11,469 nt of DNA from Anaerolineae bacterium (GTDB lineage Bacteria > Chloroflexota > Anaerolineae > E26-bin7), in NCBI GenBank assembly GCA_029933115.1, contig JAOZOT010000078.1, forward strand, positions 1 to 11,469, given 5' to 3'. Each line of letters starts with the position of its first letter. Within the stretch, counting starts at the first letter, position 1. Under the pieces are notes generated by a model. That model saw nothing but the letters and a program-made list of their open reading frames with translations. It made no database searches and was not told the DNA's origin. This document shows, one piece after another, positions 7,244 to 11,469 of this stretch. Made by a program: the position numbers and the translations under genes.

Positions 7244-8380
7244 CTAACCGAGTATAGCATGATACACGCCAATCGTCTGCTGCGCAGTCCGTTCCCATGA
7301 GAACTTTTGTGCTTGCACATGGGCCTGCATTTCCAATTCGTGACGGAGATCCTGGTCACACCATAGCCTAGCCAACGCTGCGCCAATGTCCTGAGCATCG
7401 AACGGATCCACCAGCAACCCAGCTTCTCCTACAATCTCGGGCAGGGAAGCCGCCCGGGCCGCCACGACCGCCTTGCCGCAAGACATGGCCTCCAGCGGCG
7501 GCAGCCCAAAGCCTTCCTTATAGCTGGTGATAGCAAAGAAATCCGCCGCGCTATACAACACCGGCAGATCTTCGTCAGATACGTAATCTACAAACCGAAC
7601 CCGATCCTGCAATCCCAACGCCTCAATCAGCGCCAGCACATTGGGGCGGAAGCGATCTCGCACTCCCGCCAGGATTAGAGCCGCATCCGGGCTGTCCGCC
7701 TGTTGAAGGAATTCGTGGAAGCCCCGCACGAGCATCGGGACGTTCTTATGAGGGCGTGTGTTACCCACATTCAGGATGAAGCGCTCTGGGAGTTTGAGCC
7801 TGTCTCGCAGGGCAGCAATCGCGCCGGCTGGAGCAGGGCGGAAGCGGTTGCGGTCAACCGCCTCGTGCACCACGTGAATCACCGACCGCCGTAGCCCCGG
7901 ATATACATCTAGCAGTTCGTCCGCCGTCGCCTGTGAGACGGCGATGATCGCATCAGCATTCTGGATGGTGTGCCTGTAGGCGTAACGATAGAACACCCGG
8001 TGCGCCCACTCTACCCATTTGGGGCGCTCGCCGGAAAACCCCTCAACCCGTATGGCCTGGAGGTCGTGAACCGTGACGACGGCAGGAAAGGAACGAAGTA
8101 CCGGCCCCACCGGGAAGTGGGAGTGGAGCAGGTCGCATCCCTCTCTTCGGACAACCCGTTGCAAGATCAGCAGCGTCCCCGGCGAAACCGGTGGGATACG
8201 TATTGGGCAATCCGAGAAACCCGGGGCAGTCACAATGGGCGACCTGTGTCGTGGATTGCGGAGAATCACGTACTCGTAGTGGTCATCCTGCTCCGACAAG
8301 GCACACAGCAGCTCATAGCTATAGCGCCCGATGCCATGAAAGTACTCGATGATGTAGCGAGCATCCTGCGCGATTCTCAC
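7244..8380 (-). CDS. GT4-family glycosyltransferase
   Basis: This 378-residue protein is a retaining GT-B glycosyltransferase of the mannosyltransferase-like GT4 type. The N-terminal half has the typical HGIGRYSYEL segment (15-24), HSHFP (87-90 region) and TVHDL (103-107), and then VSQATADEL (148-156). The C-terminal half has FILNVGNTRPHKN (201-213), with the Arg/Lys pair that contacts the donor diphosphate, ALILAG (234-239), and EGFGLPPLEAMSCGKAVV (289-306). The last contains the E-x7-E pattern, with Glu289 and Glu297. It ends close to the usual family length and appears intact. It would add a sugar, possibly mannose or a related hexose, to a lipid-linked glycan at the cytoplasmic face. The start is GTG, overlapping the previous stop as GTGA. 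Only three bases separate its stop from the next gene. Confidence 0.93.
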   Translation of the reverse strand: MRIAQDARYIIEYFHGIGRYSYELLCALSEQDDHYEYVILRNPRHRSPIVTAPGFSDCPIRIPPVSPGTLLILQRVVRREGCDLLHSHFPVGPVLRSFPAVVTVHDLQAIRVEGFSGERPKWVEWAHRVFYRYAYRHTIQNADAIIAVSQATADELLDVYPGLRRSVIHVVHEAVDRNRFRPAPAGAIAALRDRLKLPERFILNVGNTRPHKNVPMLVRGFHEFLQQADSPDAALILAGVRDRFRPNVLALIEALGLQDRVRFVDYVSDEDLPVLYSAADFFAITSYKEGFGLPPLEAMSCGKAVVAARAASLPEIVGEAGLLVDPFDAQDIGAALARLWCDQDLRHELEMQAHVQAQKFSWERTAQQTIGVYHAILG

Positions 8381-9528
8381 GGGGTACCTCGGCTCTCGAT
8401 AGCCTCTATCAACCGTCCAGCGATGACATGCCAGTCATAAGCCTCGACGCTACGCGCCAAGTCGTGCCGATCCCAACTGTGCGTCCGCGCGGCGAGCAAC
8501 GCGGCGGCCCATGCCTCCACATCAGGCTCCGCAAGAAGGACATTCGGAAATCTCAAATCCATGACGCCGCGCAAAGGCGTCGAGACAATGGGCTTGTTGC
8601 AAGCCGAGTACTCGATCACCTTGAGGGGCAAGGCGCTATGGGTAAACTCGCTCACCTCGAAGGGTACCACGCCCACATCCAACGCGTTGAAAAAAAGCGG
8701 CATCTCCTCCGGTGGGCGCGGCCCGGTGAAACGCACGTCAGGATCACGCGCATAGCGCGACGACAGCCGTTCAACTTCCGATCCCGGCCCTACAATCAGC
8801 AAGGCTGCCTCGGGCCTACGCGCTCTGATCTGCCGGAACGCTTCAAGCAACAACTCTAATCCCGACCAAGGTCCATGATTGCCGATAGATCCGATGACCC
8901 AACGCCCTTCCAAACCCAGCGACGCCCGCAGACGAGCCACATCTTTCGGTGCGGCCGTGCGTAGTTCCGCCAAGTCTGCTCCATTGGGTAATACCTGGGC
9001 CACCTGCCCCCAAAGTTCATGTACACTCCTGGCCAACTGAGGCGAGCAAACGGTCACAATGTCGGCCTTGGTCACCTCTCGGCCCACGAACCGCTGGATG
9101 TGCGCTGCCTCGTGCTGTCGCTCATCCCAAAAGGCATCCACCAGGTCGTAAACGTAGGTCACCTCCCCCTTGAGCCAACTGGGAAACGGTGTGTACCGAA
9201 AATCCGCACTCACCACCACGTCCACACCCAACTTGGCTATCCAGCGGGCCAACTGCCATTGGTTGTAGCTTTGGGCCCACGACCTTTTGAGCAGCAGCCG
9301 CGAGGCACGCAGTTCGCGCACACCGCTCTCTAACACCCTCACACACAGCGGCCGGGCCCAACAGCGCACGCCGTGCCATGCCTGTAGCAGCCACGATTTC
9401 GTCTGCAGAAGAGGCCACCGCAAATAGTAAACCGTGTGCATGTCCGCCAAATGCCTCGCCATCTCGTACGAGCGCACACGCACGCTCAGCCCTGGAAAAT
9501 GTGGGAGAAAAAGAATTCGATGAGCCAT
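8377..9528 (-). CDS. GT-B fold glycosyltransferase (family 4/1-like)
   Basis: This 383-residue cytoplasmic glycosyltransferase would move a sugar from a nucleotide-sugar donor to the growing glycan. The N-terminal Rossmann half begins RILFLPHFPG and contains the YVYDLVDAFWD segment (about 125-136), similar to TuaH-like enzymes. The hinge follows at PNGAD (181-185). The C-terminal donor-binding half has GSIGNHGPWSGLE (213-225), LLIVGPGS (243-250), VRFTGPRPPEEMP (265-277) and PLKVIEYSACNKPIVSTP (301-318). Glu306 in KVIEY is in the place of the conserved donor-contacting Glu. The donor and acceptor cannot be read from sequence. The ATG shares one base with the previous stop (TGATG), and a GAGG lies ten bases upstream. 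Its TGA overlaps the GTG start of the next glycosyltransferase (GTGA), so the two are probably translated together and act in sequence. Confidence 0.88.
   Translation of the reverse strand: MAHRILFLPHFPGLSVRVRSYEMARHLADMHTVYYLRWPLLQTKSWLLQAWHGVRCWARPLCVRVLESGVRELRASRLLLKRSWAQSYNQWQLARWIAKLGVDVVVSADFRYTPFPSWLKGEVTYVYDLVDAFWDERQHEAAHIQRFVGREVTKADIVTVCSPQLARSVHELWGQVAQVLPNGADLAELRTAAPKDVARLRASLGLEGRWVIGSIGNHGPWSGLELLLEAFRQIRARRPEAALLIVGPGSEVERLSSRYARDPDVRFTGPRPPEEMPLFFNALDVGVVPFEVSEFTHSALPLKVIEYSACNKPIVSTPLRGVMDLRFPNVLLAEPDVEAWAAALLAARTHSWDRHDLARSVEAYDWHVIAGRLIEAIESRGTP
8386..8390 (-). promoter_or_regulatory. Shine-Dalgarno site supporting a GTG start
   Basis: GAGGT on the minus strand lies five bases before the GTG at 8380-8378. 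With the GTGA overlap and the good N-terminal match of the protein (RIAQDARYI...), it supports GTG as the true start of the second glycosyltransferase. Confidence 0.7.
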
Positions 9529-10712
9529 CAGAACAGCGCCTCACACATCGCTGCTGCATCCAGGTCTGCATCGAAGGTGTAACGGCTGGCAGCCAGCGCA
9601 AACATAACAGGCCACGAAAACACCATCGTCCCGTGCCAGCGTGTCCTTGCCACACGGCGCATACGATACCAGAGCGCACCATTTATCCGAGGCTCATCTG
9701 GGCGCTTGATCCGCACCGACTGCAGGTAGCGTAGCGCTCGTTGAACTCCTTCCTGAAAGGCCGGATCGCCAGTTTGGGCATAGAGGATACGCCAGATGCG
9801 AATAGCCTGAGCGGTGGCATCGCTGGCCAGTGCCGGAGCTAAGCACTCGACCCACCAGCGGAACAGCCCATGCGGATGCCCCTTGTAGTACTGGTGTACA
9901 GCCCCCTGATCATCCTGGGCCTGCAACAACCAGCGACCGGCCTTCTCAGCAGCCCTACTGTAGCGGGCCTCTTGAAGACGATGAGCGGCAAAGAGCAAAC
10001 CCTCTGTGGCATAACAATGGGCGTGCGTAAAGACGTGAGTGCGCTGCGTATTGGCCCAAAACGCTCCATCAGAGGTTTGCAACTTTAGCCCCCAATCACA
10101 CACCCGCCGAGACGCCCCCACAAAGCTTCTATCCCCCGTGAGGTCCGCCGCACGCAACAGTCCGATTGCCAGCTTGATGTGCAGGCACCCGTAGTCACTT
10201 TCAAATGTAGGCACCTGATAACAGTCTCCCACTCCCAACTCACGACGGGCGCGAAACTGGCCATCCTTCTCTTGAAATGGTAACAACCATCTTGCTGCGT
10301 CGTGCGCTGCCTGCACGTAGCGCACATCCCCTTCACAGGCTGCCAATTCAGACAACCCCTGAAGGATCATCCCTACATCGAAGGTAAAACTCTCATCACA
10401 GGGACGGGTACTACCATGCGGAATACAGTGAGCCACTGCCCCCTTGCCCAGTTCTCCGGCTCGCCGTTGCAACTCGCACAAATAATCTCCACTACTCCGC
10501 GCCCTTTCGAGATGAGCGGCATCCCCCGTCCAGGCCGCCAGACGCAGGAACACGCTCACCGCATAGCCGGTGCTTTCGCTATACAGGCGGGGATATACAC
10601 GCCGCACCGTGTCGTAACCATCGTAGACACCACCATCAGGTGCCACGATTCCCGACTGCACAAGCCAGCGCTCGCACGATGCAAACAGATCCCGTGCCCT
10701 GTCCGCTTCCAT
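9528..10712 (-). CDS. alpha/alpha-barrel-like protein, possible carbohydrate-active enzyme
   Basis: This 394-residue soluble protein has no signal peptide or membrane segment. It is built from repeated helical hairpins in which an aromatic/Gly-rich turn precedes a helix ending in a 'TGD'-like turn: about 46-64 (ESTGYAVSVFLRLAAWTGD), 110-129 (FDVGMILQGL...EGD), 171-194 (ESDYGCLHIK...TGD), 229-251 (THAHCYATEGLLFA...) and 289-316 (ECLAPALASD...TGD). This spacing suggests an (alpha/alpha) toroid like those of glucuronyl C5-epimerases, N-acylglucosamine 2-epimerases and GH88/GH105 unsaturated glucuronyl hydrolases. I cannot assign it to one family, and catalytic residues are not certain. The His/Tyr/Glu-rich HAHCYATEG segment, D106-E107, and the YYKGHPHG...WWVE segment (about 275-289) could line a sugar cleft. 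The start at 10712 is chosen for its TGATG overlap and GGAG site. The stop overlaps the next start, also as TGATG. It may modify, trim or bind the glycan made by its neighbours. Confidence 0.7.
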   Translation of the reverse strand: MEADRARDLFASCERWLVQSGIVAPDGGVYDGYDTVRRVYPRLYSESTGYAVSVFLRLAAWTGDAAHLERARSSGDYLCELQRRAGELGKGAVAHCIPHGSTRPCDESFTFDVGMILQGLSELAACEGDVRYVQAAHDAARWLLPFQEKDGQFRARRELGVGDCYQVPTFESDYGCLHIKLAIGLLRAADLTGDRSFVGASRRVCDWGLKLQTSDGAFWANTQRTHVFTHAHCYATEGLLFAAHRLQEARYSRAAEKAGRWLLQAQDDQGAVHQYYKGHPHGLFRWWVECLAPALASDATAQAIRIWRILYAQTGDPAFQEGVQRALRYLQSVRIKRPDEPRINGALWYRMRRVARTRWHGTMVFSWPVMFALAASRYTFDADLDAAAMCEALF

Positions 10713-11410
10713 CACTTCTCCGCAACCCACGCTACATACATGCTCAAGAACGGCAGGAGGCGCGTGATCCAGCCTCTGGCGCGCCACTTGCGATAGGTGT
10801 AATGCAAATAGCGTATTTCAACGCTCGAAAAGTGCGTCTTCAGTTGGCGAGACAGAACGCGGGGCACAAACCAAGTCTCGGCGAACTCAAAGCCACTGGG
10901 ATACATCCAGCGATTGGCGCGCTCCATCACAGACTTGACCAGAACCGAGGGCAACAAGAAACGTGGATGCAAGGAACAGAGACTCTTGTCAATGATGACG
11001 GCTTTGCCACCTCGGCACAAGACGCGCGCCATCTCTGCCAGCGCTAACGGGACGTTGGGCACATGTTCGAGTACCTCCACACACACCACCGCGTCAAAGC
11101 TCTCCGCCGCGAACGGGAGCAACGTGATGCTCCCCTGCAAAAAGTCTGCATCCCCCAATTGCGCCGCTGCGCAGGTCAACCGATACGAAAGATCCACCCC
11201 AACGACCCACGCCCCCTCGCTGGTCAGCGCTCGGCTGAAACGTCCGCGCCCGCATCCAACGTCCAGCACCTTCATCCCCGCTAATGGAGGAAGTGCCCGC
11301 TTTATCGCCAGCCATTCAAAATCATCCGGCTCGATATGGGCCGGGAAGGTATCCCAATCCCCTGAGACCTCGTCAAATCGCTCACGGATTCGAGATTCCA
11401 GATTTATCAA
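10712..11410 (-). CDS. class I SAM-dependent methyltransferase
   Basis: This 232-residue protein is a Rossmann-fold (class I) methyltransferase that would transfer a methyl group from S-adenosylmethionine, probably in the cytoplasm. Motif I is clear at residues 48-56 (VLDVGCGRG). The acidic residue that should bind the SAM ribose is in GVDLS (Asp73), and the post-II motif VCVEVLEHVPN spans about 109-119. These are hallmarks of the UbiE/Methyltransf_11-type group. The C-terminal third is basic and aromatic and has no recognised acceptor domain. The start is TTG, chosen because GGAGGG sits six bases upstream and because the codon forms a TTGA overlap with the preceding stop. Its own TGA overlaps the ATG of the next gene by one base (TGATG). 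In this glycosyltransferase cluster the likely substrate is a sugar or glycan chain end, but small-molecule or lipid methylation cannot be excluded. Confidence 0.9.
   Translation of the reverse strand: MINLESRIRERFDEVSGDWDTFPAHIEPDDFEWLAIKRALPPLAGMKVLDVGCGRGRFSRALTSEGAWVVGVDLSYRLTCAAAQLGDADFLQGSITLLPFAAESFDAVVCVEVLEHVPNVPLALAEMARVLCRGGKAVIIDKSLCSLHPRFLLPSVLVKSVMERANRWMYPSGFEFAETWFVPRVLSRQLKTHFSSVEIRYLHYTYRKWRARGWITRLLPFLSMYVAWVAEK
10718..10721 (-). promoter_or_regulatory. Shine-Dalgarno site that fixes the start of the barrel protein
   Basis: GGAG on the minus strand lies five bases before the ATG at 10712-10710, inside the last codons of the methyltransferase gene. It favours this ATG over an in-frame ATG 75 bases further upstream (10787), which would overlap the methyltransferase gene by 76 bases. 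Confidence 0.75.
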
Positions 11411-11469
11411 GCGTTACCCTCCGAGTCAGGCGGGGTGCAAAGCAGGTTCACCAAACGCGTGCTCGACCT
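11407..11469 (-). CDS. C-terminal end of an unidentified upstream gene (partial)
   Basis: An open frame enters from the right edge of the window and runs 20 codons to a TGA at 11409-11407, ending in ...PPDSEGNA. Its stop overlaps the TTG start of the methyltransferase gene in a TTGA arrangement, the same kind of stop-start overlap seen at other junctions of this cluster. The strong ribosome-binding sequence of the next gene lies inside its last codons. That arrangement is the main reason to believe it is a real gene end rather than a chance frame. The fragment is too short to show a domain, and no function can be given. By position it is probably another member of the same glycan operon. Confidence 0.5.
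   Translation of the reverse strand, partial: RSSTRLVNLLCTPPDSEGNA
11417..11422 (-). promoter_or_regulatory. Shine-Dalgarno site that fixes the TTG start of the methyltransferase
   Basis: GGAGGG on the minus strand lies six bases before the TTG at 11410-11408. It is the strongest ribosome-binding sequence seen in the window. It supports the rare TTG codon as the true start, with the site embedded in the end of the upstream frame. Confidence 0.75.

Noticed and set aside
6830..7300. Plus-strand frame spanning the junction of the GT4 and WecG-family genes
   Set aside because: It crosses two convincing minus-strand genes, has no ribosome-binding site of note and no domain.
1..11469. tRNA, rRNA, CRISPR array, insertion sequence or attachment site
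   Set aside because: The window is almost wholly accounted for by coding sequence on one strand. I saw no regularly spaced repeats, transposase motifs, terminal inverted repeats or cloverleaf-like segments.

Overview
The window is one compact minus-strand gene cluster for building a cell-surface polysaccharide or glycan. It reads from right (11469) to left (12). It holds eight complete protein genes and the last codons of a ninth. No gene lies on the plus strand, and no RNA gene, CRISPR array, insertion sequence, internal promoter or terminator could be supported. Nearly every base is coding. The longest non-coding stretch is about 35 bases (5015-5049).

Layout in transcription order: the C-terminal end of an unknown gene (11469-11407); a class I SAM methyltransferase with a TTG start (11410-10712); a repeat-built, probably alpha/alpha-barrel protein that may process or bind sugars (10712-9528); a GT-B glycosyltransferase (9528-8377); a GT4-family glycosyltransferase with a GTG start (8380-7244); a WecG/TagA/CpsF-family glycosyltransferase (7240-6500); a B12-binding-type radical SAM enzyme with an unusual C-x4-C-x2-C cluster motif (6495-5050); and two tandem paralogous giant membrane proteins (5014-2522 and 2525-12). 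Each of these two joins an O-antigen ligase/polymerase (Wzy_C-type) membrane domain to a C-terminal TPR domain.

Most junctions are stop-start overlaps (TTGA, TGATG, TGATG, GTGA, ATGA) or gaps of 3-4 bases, so the genes are almost certainly co-transcribed and translationally coupled. A coherent reading is as follows. The three glycosyltransferases assemble a lipid-linked glycan. The methyltransferase and the radical SAM enzyme may modify sugars or lipid. The alpha/alpha-barrel protein may trim, epimerise or bind the glycan. The two ligase/polymerase-TPR proteins polymerise it or transfer it to an acceptor outside the membrane. The initiating phosphoglycosyltransferase, flippase and chain-length regulator are not in the window and may lie next to it.

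The organism is bacterial, with fairly high GC and mixed ATG/GTG/TTG starts. Ligase-TPR fusions, B12-type radical SAM genes and a short dispersed repeat that reads RSTSSGQA inside the last gene together suggest an environmental lineage such as Chloroflexota (Anaerolineae-like). This is a tentative inference from general resemblance, because no taxonomic marker gene is present.

I found no clearly new system. The points most worth following are the tandem pair of ligase/polymerase-TPR proteins, the in-frame repeat insertion in one of them, the non-canonical radical SAM motif, and the unassigned barrel protein.
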